64,000 bases of DNA from Flexivirga oryzae. Lineage in GTDB: Bacteria; Actinomycetota; Actinomycetes; Actinomycetales; Dermatophilaceae. The position numbers and the translations under genes were made by a program. The notes under the pieces are model-generated. The model saw only the letters and a list, made by a program, of their open reading frames with translations, was not told the origin of the DNA and ran no database searches. Within the stretch, counting starts at the first letter, position 1. Every line of letters starts with the position of its first letter. The DNA lies in contig NZ_JACHVQ010000001.1 of NCBI RefSeq assembly GCF_014190805.1, positions 1,240,001 through 1,304,000 on the forward strand. Reading direction: 5' to 3'. Shown here one piece after another: positions 24,847 through 32,834 of the stretch.

Positions 24847-25589
24847 GGCGCTGTCACGGACAGATCCCACGGCGTGCCGGTGCGCTTCGGCTCGTGCAAC
24901 TCGACCGTGAACGCGTCACCGACCACGTCGCGCAGTGCCTGCGGGGTTCTCGGGCTGGCCCCCGCGACGGCCAGGTGGCGGGTGACCAGACCGCGGGTGT
25001 GCTTGGCGTTGTGGGTCGCCCCCGGCACCTGGATCCGCACCCACCGGCCGGCCACGGACCCGGTGGGTGACCAGGCTGCGGCATACGTGCTCGACCGGCA
25101 GTCGACGACGACGCCGCTGCCGGCGAACTCGGTGAGCGGACCACCGACCTCGCTGCGCCAGTGCGCCGCGAGCGGGCCCACGCCAGGCAGATTGGTGCCC
25201 ATCGACAGGCGGTAGGCCGGGACCTTGTCCGCCAGCCGCAGCGCACCGAACAGTGCCGACTGCACGACGATCCAGCGCCGGGCACGGCGCAGCGCCGCGC
25301 TGTCGAGAGTGGGCAGGTCGAGGGCGTCATACAGGACACCGGTGTAGAGCGTCTCGACCGGACCGGCCGGTGCGGTGCGCAGGGCCAGGTTGCGGGCGAC
25401 GTCACCCGCGAGGCTCTGCCCGACGCCGAGCACGTCGAGCGCGTCCGGGCGCGCGCTGACGGCCGCGAGCACGTCGAGCAGCTTGTCGCGTGCCGCGGTC
25501 AGCTCGGGGAAGGACAGGGCGTCCAGATCCAGCGGTCTTCCGCGGCGCCGGGGGGTCTTGGTCTCGGACGGCGGCAGGAGGATCAGCAC
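24843..25589 (-). CDS. yaaA: YaaA family peroxide-stress protein
   Basis: This 248-residue UPF0246/DUF328 protein begins MLILLPPSETKTP and carries YTGVLYDALDL, RWIVVQSALFGALRLADKVPAYRLSM (split) and the C-terminal HNAKHTRGLVTRHL. E. coli YaaA lowers intracellular iron under peroxide stress and binds DNA. The GTG start has no ribosome binding site; TAGTCT lies six bases upstream (25596-25601 on the plus strand), so a leaderless message is likely. It diverges from the exoribonuclease gene 77 bases away and is coupled to the permease gene. Confidence 0.88.
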   Translation of the reverse strand: MLILLPPSETKTPRRRGRPLDLDALSFPELTAARDKLLDVLAAVSARPDALDVLGVGQSLAGDVARNLALRTAPAGPVETLYTGVLYDALDLPTLDSAALRRARRWIVVQSALFGALRLADKVPAYRLSMGTNLPGVGPLAAHWRSEVGGPLTEFAGSGVVVDCRSSTYAAAWSPTGSVAGRWVRIQVPGATHNAKHTRGLVTRHLAVAGASPRTPQALRDVVGDAFTVELHEPKRTGTPWDLSVTAP

Positions 25590-25666
25590 GGCGGAAGACT
25601 ACGACGTGTGCCGTCCGGCGTGTTGCGGCGACCGCGTGGCGGGCGTCGTTTCCCTATGGTGGGCCC

Positions 25667-27103
25667 ATGGACCTACGGCACATCATCCCTCACGTTCACC
25701 CCGCCGACGGCGCGGACGCAGGACCGCTGGAACGCGCCTTCGCCGCGCTCCGGGAGCAGATGGGCCTGGAGCACGACTACCCGGAAGATGCGCTGGCCGA
25801 GGCGAAGCCGGCGGTGGCGGACGTGCAGTTGCCGGACCGCGACGAGACAGCGGTGCCGTTCTTCACCATCGACCCGGTCGGCTCCATGGACCTGGACCAG
25901 GCGATGTTCCTGGAGCGGGCGGACGGCGGTTACCGGGTGCGCTACGCCATCGCGGACGTCCCGGCGTATGTCGCCCCGGGTGGTCCGCTCGACGCCGAGA
26001 CCCGCAAGAGAGGTCAGACCATCTACCTGCCGGACATCCGGGTGCCGCTGCACCCCAAGATCCTCAGCGAGGCCGCCGCGAGCCTGCTGGCCGGCGAAGT
26101 CCGGCCGGCGTTCGTCTGGGACATCGCCCCTTCCGCTGCCGGCGAGGCGGTCTCGAGCGAGGTCTACCGGGCGCAGGTGAAGAGCGTCGCACGGTTGGAC
26201 TACGAGACCGTGCAGCAGCAGATCGACGACGGGTCCGCCGGCGAGGGGCTGCAGTTGCTCAAGGAGATCGGTGAGCTGCGGATCGGCCTGGAGGCCAAAC
26301 GCGGCGGCGCGAACCTCCCGATGCCGGAGCAGGAGGTCACCAAGGGCGACGACGGCAACTACCACCTCACGTTCCGGCCGCAGTTGCCGGCGGAGGAGTG
26401 GAACGCGCAGATCTCGCTGCTCACCGGGATGGCGGCGGCCGAGCTGATGTTGCATGCGAAGGTCGGCATCCTGCGCACGATGCCGGTCCCCGAGCAGCGT
26501 TCGATCGACCGGTTCCGCCGGCAGGCGAAGGCGCTGGGGGTGGAGTGGCCGGCGGACCAGCACTACGGCGACTTCATCCGCGGGCTGGACCGGTCGAACC
26601 CGAAGCACCTGGCGCTGATCCACGACGCGACCAGCCTGTTCCGGGGCGCCGGCTACACCCCGTTCGACGGTGCCGTCCCGGACGACACGATCCAGTCGGC
26701 GGTGGCGGCGCCATACGCGCACGTGACCGCGCCGCTGCGGCGGCTGGTGGACCGGTTCGGCCTGGTGGTGTGCGAGGCGACCAGCCAGGGGCAGGACGTC
26801 CCCGGCTGGGTGCGTGAGGCGCTGCCGACGCTGCCCGACATCATGCGCAGCACCGATCAGAAGGCCAGCCAGGTCGACCACGCGTGCACCGACGCCGTCG
26901 AAGCGGCGATCCTGGCGCACCGGGTGGGCGAGACCTTCCCGGCATACGTGGTCGACACGGACGAGAAGGGCGTCACCGTGCAACTGGTCGATCTGGCGGT
27001 GACGGCCAAGGCCGCCGGGCAGGCCACCGAAGGCGACCAGGTGCAGGTCAAGCTCACCGAGGCCGACATCGCCACGCACACGGTGAAGTTCGAACTGGCC
27101 TGA
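25667..27103 (+). CDS. RNase II/RNB family 3'-5' exoribonuclease
   Basis: The 478-residue protein contains an RNB catalytic domain. The metal-binding acidic cluster is in FFTIDPVGSMDLDQAMFLERAD near residues 65-85, with DVPAYVAPGGPLDAETRKRGQTIYLPD (split) and, later, YAHVTAPLRRLVDRFG typical of RNase II. The N-terminal cold-shock domains of full RNase II/R are short or absent, as in the actinobacterial form. ATG 25667 has TATGGT six bases upstream and no Shine-Dalgarno, fitting a leaderless start. The frame is open much further upstream, but the divergent yaaA promoter occupies that DNA. Confidence 0.9.
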   Translation: MDLRHIIPHVHPADGADAGPLERAFAALREQMGLEHDYPEDALAEAKPAVADVQLPDRDETAVPFFTIDPVGSMDLDQAMFLERADGGYRVRYAIADVPAYVAPGGPLDAETRKRGQTIYLPDIRVPLHPKILSEAAASLLAGEVRPAFVWDIAPSAAGEAVSSEVYRAQVKSVARLDYETVQQQIDDGSAGEGLQLLKEIGELRIGLEAKRGGANLPMPEQEVTKGDDGNYHLTFRPQLPAEEWNAQISLLTGMAAAELMLHAKVGILRTMPVPEQRSIDRFRRQAKALGVEWPADQHYGDFIRGLDRSNPKHLALIHDATSLFRGAGYTPFDGAVPDDTIQSAVAAPYAHVTAPLRRLVDRFGLVVCEATSQGQDVPGWVREALPTLPDIMRSTDQKASQVDHACTDAVEAAILAHRVGETFPAYVVDTDEKGVTVQLVDLAVTAKAAGQATEGDQVQVKLTEADIATHTVKFELA

Positions 27104-27151
27104 GCGGCCACGGCACTCAGTCCTCCAGGGCCGGGAGCCCATACTTGAGGC

Positions 27152-27847
27152 ATGCACACCGCGGCTCGGCGGTTCGTCGTGTTCGGCCCGCAGCATCTGC
27201 TCGTGCTGACGGTCTTCCTGGCCGGCTGCGCGGTGCTGCTGGTGCTGGGCGCGCGGCTGCGTGCGCGACCCGAACGGCAGGCGCGGGTCATGCGGGTGGC
27301 CGGCGTGGTGGTCCTCGTGCTCTGCGGTCCGTTCGAGCTGGACGACGTCATCGTGGGGGTGCGACACCCGCTGACCGGGCTGCCGCTGCAGCTGTGCGAT
27401 CTCGGCTGGCTGGTCGCCTGTGTCGCGCTGCTGACCGGCAGCCGGCGGCTGTGCGCGCTGCTGTATTTCTGGGGTTTGACGCTGTGCATCCAGGGGGTCA
27501 TCACGCCTGACCTGGACGACGTCTTCCCCCAGCTGCAGTTCTTCGGCTTCTGGGTGCGGCACATCGCCCCCGTGTGGGCGGCGGTCCTCCTGGTCGGCGC
27601 ACGGATCGGGCCGACGTGGCATGGCTTCCGGTTCACCGTGCTGGTGACGACGGTCTGGGCGGTCGGCGTGATGGGTCTCAATTTCGTCATCGGCAGCAAC
27701 TACGGCTACCTGAACGGCAAGCCGTCCGTGCACTCGGCCCTCGACCTGCTCGGTCCCTGGCCGTGGTACGTGTTGGTCGAGGTCGTGCTCGTGATCGGCG
27801 TCTGGGCGCTGATGACGTGGCCGTGGAACCGGTCACGGCCGGTGTGA
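27152..27847 (+). CDS. TIGR02206/YwaF-type membrane protein
   Basis: This 231-residue protein has about seven hydrophobic helices and the family hallmarks FGPQHLLVLTVFLAG, HPLTGLPLQLCDLGW, and NFVIGSNYGYLNGKPS...LLGPWPWYV. The family (YwaF, related to eukaryotic TMEM164) has no established bacterial role. CATACT six bases before the ATG suggests a leaderless message. A cruciform-like hairpin and then rnpB follow. Confidence 0.85.
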   Translation: MHTAARRFVVFGPQHLLVLTVFLAGCAVLLVLGARLRARPERQARVMRVAGVVVLVLCGPFELDDVIVGVRHPLTGLPLQLCDLGWLVACVALLTGSRRLCALLYFWGLTLCIQGVITPDLDDVFPQLQFFGFWVRHIAPVWAAVLLVGARIGPTWHGFRFTVLVTTVWAVGVMGLNFVIGSNYGYLNGKPSVHSALDLLGPWPWYVLVEVVLVIGVWALMTWPWNRSRPV

Positions 27848-27856
27848 GGGGTGGCT

Positions 27857-27913
27857 CGAGAGTGCAGTTCCGGTCGGTATGACGCGGTCGGAACGACCAC
27901 ATGTGCACTCTCG
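27857..27913 (+). terminator. Two-part hairpin before rnpB
   Basis: The outer stem pairs 27857-27866 (CGAGAGTGCA) with 27904-27913, and an inner stem pairs GTTCCG (27867-27872) with CGGAAC (27889-27894). It probably terminates the upstream membrane-protein gene. The inner loop holds one copy of the GTATGNCG octamer. No T-run follows. Confidence 0.55.
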
Positions 27914-27952
27914 CGACGCCCACACCCGGCGCGACCGTTAGGCTGTCCCGCG

Positions 27953-28327
27953 GATGAGTCGGCCGGGCGGCCGCGGCACGAGCAATCGGGTCGAGGAAAG
28001 TCCGGACTCCGAAGGGCAAGGTGGTGGCTAACGGCCACCCGGGGTGACCCGCGGGACAGTGCCACAGAAAACAGACCGCCGTCGGCTCCGGCCGGCGGTA
28101 AGGGTGAAACGGCGGTGTAAGAGACCACCAGCACGCCAGGCGACTGGTGTGGCTCGGTAAACCCCACCTGGAGCAAGATCAGACAGTGTGCGTTCGAGGG
28201 CTGCCCGTCCGAGCACACGGGTAGATCGCTGGAGGCCGCCGGTAACGGTGGTCCTAGATGGATGGTCGCCACGTGTCCGCCGCTTGCGGCGGCGCCATAC
28301 AAAATCCGGCTTACAGGCCGGCTCATC
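27953..28327 (+). ncRNA. rnpB: RNase P RNA (class A)
   Basis: The catalytic RNA that trims tRNA 5' ends. Universal segments appear in order: GAGGAAAGTCCGGACTCC near 27994, ACAGAAAACAGACCGCC near 28064, GGTAAACCCCACC near 28157, AGATGGATGGTCGCC near 28256 and AAATCCGGCTTACAGGCC near 28301. P1 pairs 27953-27963 with 28317-28327. The motif before AAATCCGG is CCATACA instead of the usual ACAG run; it contains a copy of the iterated octamer. Confidence 0.95.
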
Positions 28328-28350
28328 CCTTTAGCCAGGAGGAACACGTC

Positions 28351-28602
28351 ATGACCGAGTCATCGAGCAGGCAACTCCAGACGGATGCCGCGGAAGCGAT
28401 TCTGCGCCGGATCCCCGAACTCGCGCCGGACGCGAATGCGGCCGAGCTGAGCGCTCTCGCGGACGCGTATTCGTCGGTTGCGATCCACGAGGACGAGGAG
28501 TTCGATCCCTCGCTGCTGCAGAAGTGGGCCTTCGACCAGGCCGCCCAGTACGTCGACTTCGAGGTCGTCGAGGACGACGACGAGGACGAGGACGAGGACT
28601 GA
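28351..28602 (+). CDS. Small acidic protein downstream of rnpB
   Basis: An 83-residue protein, MTESSSRQLQTDAAEA..., ends in an Asp/Glu run of about 12 residues. AGGAGG sits at a good distance before ATG 28351, which is preferred to the upstream in-frame start that lies inside rnpB. Helical, Ala/Leu-rich middle part, no membrane segment and no domain I recognise. It may be co-transcribed with rnpB. Function unknown. Confidence 0.7.
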   Translation: MTESSSRQLQTDAAEAILRRIPELAPDANAAELSALADAYSSVAIHEDEEFDPSLLQKWAFDQAAQYVDFEVVEDDDEDEDED

Positions 28603-28621
28603 GCGGCTTTCGGGAGACGCC

Positions 28622-28774
28622 CGGGGCCGGATTCCGGGCGTAGGTCGCCACTGGGGGGACTCCGGTACGTCGGGGGGCCGGATTTGCGTGCATAGCTCGC
28701 CACTGGGGGGAGTCCGGTACGTCGGGGGGCCAGGGTCCGCGCGTAGGTCGCCACTGGGGGGACTCCGGTACGGG
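28622..28774 (+). repeat. Tandem repeat, three units of about 52 bases
   Basis: Three near-identical units share the core CGCCACTGGGGGGA followed by CTCCGGTACG; the cores start near 28647, 28699 and 28750. Spacing is 52 and 51 bases. The array fills the gap 28603-28905, which otherwise holds nothing I can support. Reverse-strand frames here give Pro-rich nonsense and are rejected as genes. Confidence 0.8.
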
Positions 28775-28905
28775 CATGTCGGGTCCGGCATCTTGCAAGA
28801 TCTCGACCGGACCGCATGATCCGCCCGAGTTTCGCCGATCAGCGGACGTGACGTGACCGCTGGGCGCACCCTGCTGTCATCAGCTCGGGGAAGGGGCCGA
28901 TCATA

Positions 28906-29055
28906 GTGAAGTACGCGGTGTCGTCGGTGCAGAGCCACCTGAGCTTCCAGGGGTTCTCGTGCCAGGGCCTGATCGACCAGCTCGACTCGGCGTACGCCGA
29001 CAAGTTCACGCTCGGGCAGGCCACCTACGGTGCGCAGCATGCGGGAGCGTGCTAG
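28906..29055 (+). pseudogene. Short Ltp-type lipoprotein repeat fragment
   Basis: A 49-codon frame from GTG 28906 to TAG 29053 encodes a piece resembling the Ltp (host cell surface-exposed lipoprotein) repeat, with SHLSFQGFSCQGLIDQLDS, then DKFTLGQATYGAQHAG. In full-length proteins this repeat occurs once or more behind a lipoprotein signal; here signal and second half of the repeat are missing and no upstream frame continues it. It looks like a remnant of a larger gene, or less likely a tiny protein. The secreted HNH nuclease gene starts 54 bases downstream. Confidence 0.55.
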
Positions 29056-29109
29056 CCGGCGGTGAGCCCGTGAGCGCTCCGACCACCGGCACTCGACAGC
29101 AAGGACGAT

Positions 29110-30282
29110 ATGGCGAACCGCTACCAGAGCTGGCCTCCTGTGCCGCCTACCCCCAAGAAGCGACTGTGGCCGCGCGTGGTCGGTGCCTTCGTCGCGGTGT
29201 TCGTGGTTCTCGGTGTCGCGAGCGCGGTGAGCGATGCGCTGCGGGGTGACGCCGGCAACGGGCGGTCGGGGACCGTTGGTGTCACCGCAGCCGGTGCGGC
29301 ACCGTCCTCAGGCCCCAGCAGGACATCCACCGCGGTGCCGGCCGGTGCCTCCGCCCGCTCGTCGAACACCACCCCGACCGTCGATCCCGCCGCCGCGAAG
29401 TCGCAGATCGCGAAGTCGACGCACACCAGGAAGCCGTCGGCTGCGCTCGCCGAGCTCGCGGCGCTGCGGGTGAAGGGCCGGGCGCCGAAAACCGCGTACA
29501 CCCGTGGGCAGTTCGGGCCGGCCTGGACCGACGACGTGACCGTGGCCGGCGGGCACAACGGCTGCGACACCCGCAACGACATCCTTGCGCGCGACCTGAC
29601 GGCGATCACGTTCAAACCGGGCACGCGCGACTGCGCCGTGCTGACGGGCACGTTGCACGATCCGTACACCGGGAAGACCATCGTGTTCCACCGCGGCATC
29701 GGCAGCAGCGATGCCGTGCAGATCGATCACGTCGTCGCACTCTCCGACGCGTGGCAGACCGGCGCCCAGCAACTGTCGGCCGCCCAGCGGCAGAACTTCG
29801 CCAACGACCCCCTCAACCTGCAGGCGGTCGACGGTCCGACGAACGAGTCGAAGGGCGCCGGCGACGCCGCGACCTGGCTGCCGCCGAACAAGGCCTACCG
29901 GTGCACGTACGTCACTCGGCAGGTGGAAGTGAAAACGAAGTACCACCTGTGGGTCACCCCGGCCGAGCACGACGCGATCGCCCGCGTCCTGCGCACCTGC
30001 GGTGGTACCGCGGCGGCTGCGACGACTCCGTCGATCACGCCCGCGACAACCCGGGCCATGACGCCGTCACCGGCTGCGAGTACGACGCGCGCGCCCCTGC
30101 CTGCGGCACCGGCGCAGACCGCTCCGCTCTCCGCCGGCTGCACCCCGCTCTCGAACGGCGGGCACTGCTACAAGCTGCGGGAGTTCTGTGCCAAGCGGTA
30201 CCGCGGCACCGCAGGCGTCTCCGCCGACGGGGAGCGGATGGTCTGCAGGGACAACAACGGCTGGCGCTGGGAGCCCGTGTAG
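29110..30282 (+). CDS. Secreted or membrane-anchored HNH nuclease (DUF1524 type)
   Basis: The 390-residue protein has a short basic N-terminus, one membrane segment (about residues 22-42), a Ser/Thr/Ala-rich linker, then the nuclease domain (about 115-295). The HNH core is in QIDHVVALSDAWQTGAQQL, with FANDPLNLQAVDGPTNESKG following; four cysteines around it (CDTRND, DCAVLTG, YRCTYV, LRTCGG) may form disulfides outside the cell. A second linker leads to a C-terminal Cys-rich module (CTPLSNGGHCYKLREFC... CRDNNGWRWEPV) common in actinobacterial exported proteins. Nutritional or competitive DNA degradation is inference. Confidence 0.85.
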   Translation: MANRYQSWPPVPPTPKKRLWPRVVGAFVAVFVVLGVASAVSDALRGDAGNGRSGTVGVTAAGAAPSSGPSRTSTAVPAGASARSSNTTPTVDPAAAKSQIAKSTHTRKPSAALAELAALRVKGRAPKTAYTRGQFGPAWTDDVTVAGGHNGCDTRNDILARDLTAITFKPGTRDCAVLTGTLHDPYTGKTIVFHRGIGSSDAVQIDHVVALSDAWQTGAQQLSAAQRQNFANDPLNLQAVDGPTNESKGAGDAATWLPPNKAYRCTYVTRQVEVKTKYHLWVTPAEHDAIARVLRTCGGTAAAATTPSITPATTRAMTPSPAASTTRAPLPAAPAQTAPLSAGCTPLSNGGHCYKLREFCAKRYRGTAGVSADGERMVCRDNNGWRWEPV

Positions 30283-30367
30283 GCGCACCGGTCCTGGTCC
30301 GGCCCCGGGTGGCCGTGACCGTGCGGTGGTGGTGTGATGGTCGGACATCGCGCCCGAAAGGTCCACC

Positions 30368-31144
30368 ATGCCACTCCTGGAGCAGCTCGCATCCGCCCTC
30401 GCCGACCGGTCGATCGAGGTCGTCGACCTCACCAACACCCTGTCCGCCGACACCCCGACACTGCGGCTGCCGGACCCGTTCGCGAACCTGATCGACTTCA
30501 GTCTCGAGCAGGTCAGTGCGTATGACGAGCCGGGTCCCTTCTGGAAGCACCACAACATCCACACCGGCGAGCACATCGGCACGCACCTGGACGCACCGGT
30601 GCACTGGGTCAGCGGCAAGGACGGCCACGACGTGTCGACCATCTCGCCGGCGCGGCTGATCGGGCCGGCGGTCGTGCTCGACGTGACGGCGCAGGTCGAG
30701 CAGGATCCGGACTTCCTGGTCGACATACCCGACATCGAGCGCTGGGAGAGCGAGCACGGCACGCTCCCGGAGAACGGCTGGTTGCTGCTGCGCACCGGAT
30801 GGGACCGGTTCGCCGACGACAAGGAGGCGTTCCTCAACGCCGACGACACCGGCTCGCACACCCCCGGCATCACGGCGCAGGCGGCCGAGTGGCTGGCGAC
30901 CCAGCGACCCATCTCCGGGTACGGCGTGGAGACCGTCGGCATCGATGCCGGTCGCGGCGCCGAGCTGGATCCCCCGTTCGCCGCGCACTACCACCTGCTC
31001 GGGCACGACAAGTACGGGCTCACCTCGCTGCAGAACCTCGCCCAGCTGCCGACCACCGGCGCGGTGATCGTCGTCGCGCCGTTGCCGATCCTCGGCGGCA
31101 CCGGCAGCCCGGCACGCGTCCTCGCCCTGGTCGAGCGAAACTGA
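30368..31144 (+). CDS. Cyclase family metal-dependent hydrolase
   Basis: The 258-residue protein has the kynurenine formamidase/isatin hydrolase fold with the metal motif HIGTHLDAPVHW near residues 75-87 and a late histidine in HYHLLGHDKYG. Members hydrolyse amide or lactone bonds, often in ring opening. The gene ends ten bases before a ThDP-enzyme gene, a combination seen in isatin degradation, where a cyclase opens isatin to isatinate and a ThDP enzyme decarboxylates it. The substrate here is unproven. GAAAGG precedes the ATG. Confidence 0.82.
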   Translation: MPLLEQLASALADRSIEVVDLTNTLSADTPTLRLPDPFANLIDFSLEQVSAYDEPGPFWKHHNIHTGEHIGTHLDAPVHWVSGKDGHDVSTISPARLIGPAVVLDVTAQVEQDPDFLVDIPDIERWESEHGTLPENGWLLLRTGWDRFADDKEAFLNADDTGSHTPGITAQAAEWLATQRPISGYGVETVGIDAGRGAELDPPFAAHYHLLGHDKYGLTSLQNLAQLPTTGAVIVVAPLPILGGTGSPARVLALVERN

Positions 31145-31154
31145 CCGCCCGACA

Positions 31155-32789
31155 ATGAATGTCGCCGAAGCGGTCGGCCACGAACTCGTCGCCGAGGGCA
31201 TCGACCACGTCTTCGGGGTGGTCGGATCGGGCAACTTCGAGGTCACGAACGCGATGATCGCCGCCGGCGCGCAGTATGTCGCCGCGCGCCACGAGGCGGG
31301 GGCCGCCACGATGGCCGACGCGTACTCGCGGATGAGCGGTCGCGTCCCGGCTGTCACCGTGCACCAGGGCTGCGGGCTGACCAACGCACTCACCGGGGTG
31401 ACCGAGGCGGCCAAGAGCCGTACCCCGTTGGTGGTGCTCGCCGCCGAGGCCACCAACCCGGTGTCCAACTTCTACGTCGACCAGCCCGCGTTGGCGCGCG
31501 CGATCGGCGCCGTCCCGTTGCGGGTCGACGATCCGGCGACGGCGCGGTCGACGGCACAACAGGCCGCGCACCTGGCCCGGGCCGAGCGCCGGGTCGTGCT
31601 GCTCAACCTGCCGCTGGAGGTCCAGGGTGCGGATGCACCGCAGCCCGAGGCCACGGGCGGGCACTCGGAGTGGGGCGGCCACGCCGAGACTGCGGCGATC
31701 GAGCCACACGACATCTCCCGGCTGGTGGACGCACTGGATCGTGCGCAGCGCCCGGTCTTCGTCGCCGGACGCGGCGGGCGCGCCGCGCGATCGGCACTGG
31801 AGGCACTGGCCGAGCGGTCCGGCGCGCTGCTCGCCACCTCCGCGGTGGCGAAAGGACTCTTCCACGGAAACCCTTGGAACCTGGACGTTTCCGGCGGATT
31901 CTCATCCCCTGTTGCCGCAGAGCTGATCCACGGCGCGGACCTGATCGTCGGGTGGGGTTGCGCGCTGAACATGTGGACCATGCGGCACGGACGCCTCATC
32001 GCCGACGACGCCACTGTCGTCCAGGTGGACCTCGACCACGACGCGGTCGGAGTCCACCGCGACGTCTCGTTCGGTGTGCTCGGCGACGCGGCCCGGGTCG
32101 CCGAGGCCACCCTGGCGCGGCTGGGGGAGACCCGCACCGGCTATCGGACGCCGCAGGTGCGGGACGAGATCGCGGGCCGGGTCGCCTGGCGCGACGTGCG
32201 GTACGAGGACGCCGGCGGCAACGGGCGCATCGATCCCCGCACGCTGTGCCTGACGCTGGACGAAATGCTGCCCACCGAGCGCATCGTCGGCGTCGACTCG
32301 GGCAACTTCATGGGCTACCCGAGCATGTTCCTGCGCGTGCCCGACGAATTCGGTTTCTGCTTCACCCAGGCCTACCAGTGCGTGGGTCTCGGCCTCGCCA
32401 CCGCGATCGGAGCGGCACTGGCCAGGCCCGACCGGCTGCCGATCGCCGCGCTCGGCGACGGCGGTGCGCTGATGTCCGCCGCGGAGCTGGAAACCGTTGT
32501 GCGACTAGGCATCCCGATGATGGTGGTCATCTTCAACGATCAGGCGTATGGCGCGGAGGTTCACCACTTCGGCGAGTCCGGCGCCCCACTCGACACGGTC
32601 ACCTTCCCGGACACCGACTTCGCCGCGATCGGCAGGGGCTACGGCTTCGACGCGCTGACGGTCCGGTCCCGTGAGGATCTGCGGCCGGTCGCGGACTGGC
32701 TGCGCGACCGGTCCCGGCCGCTGCTCATCGACGCGAAGGTCGTCTCCGATCATCCGTCCTGGTGGCTGGCCGAGGCCTTCGGGCACTGA
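31155..32789 (+). CDS. ThDP-dependent decarboxylase/lyase (acetolactate synthase-like)
   Basis: The 544-residue protein has the three-domain layout of the POX/AHAS family. The cofactor-activating Glu is in ARHEAGAATMAD near residue 48, a VHQGCGLTN stretch lies where decarboxylases carry an active-site His, the central domain spans about 185-320, and the Mg-ThDP motif is LGDGGALMSAAELETVVRLG (about 435-454) with the closing Asn-Asp in VVIFND. It is not a typical AHAS: no regulatory-subunit gene is near. With the cyclase upstream it suggests decarboxylation of a 2-oxo acid made by ring opening. Confidence 0.8.
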   Translation: MNVAEAVGHELVAEGIDHVFGVVGSGNFEVTNAMIAAGAQYVAARHEAGAATMADAYSRMSGRVPAVTVHQGCGLTNALTGVTEAAKSRTPLVVLAAEATNPVSNFYVDQPALARAIGAVPLRVDDPATARSTAQQAAHLARAERRVVLLNLPLEVQGADAPQPEATGGHSEWGGHAETAAIEPHDISRLVDALDRAQRPVFVAGRGGRAARSALEALAERSGALLATSAVAKGLFHGNPWNLDVSGGFSSPVAAELIHGADLIVGWGCALNMWTMRHGRLIADDATVVQVDLDHDAVGVHRDVSFGVLGDAARVAEATLARLGETRTGYRTPQVRDEIAGRVAWRDVRYEDAGGNGRIDPRTLCLTLDEMLPTERIVGVDSGNFMGYPSMFLRVPDEFGFCFTQAYQCVGLGLATAIGAALARPDRLPIAALGDGGALMSAAELETVVRLGIPMMVVIFNDQAYGAEVHHFGESGAPLDTVTFPDTDFAAIGRGYGFDALTVRSREDLRPVADWLRDRSRPLLIDAKVVSDHPSWWLAEAFGH

Positions 32790-32834
32790 GGGCCGACGGC
32801 GCGCCGGATCGCGGCGGCGGACACGACCCGCGTG

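Noticed and set aside
28622..28774. Possible CRISPR array
   Set aside because: Units are contiguous and near-identical with no unique spacers, only three copies, and no cas genes.
28323..28817. Minus-strand Pro/Ser-rich frames across the tandem repeat
   Set aside because: Overlap a better-supported gene with AGGAGG and arise from translating the 52-base repeat; no start signals.
31155..32789. Calling the ThDP enzyme acetolactate synthase (ilvB)
   Set aside because: No regulatory-subunit or ilvC gene nearby, and the active-site region with VHQGCG resembles decarboxylases as much; the name would overstate the evidence.
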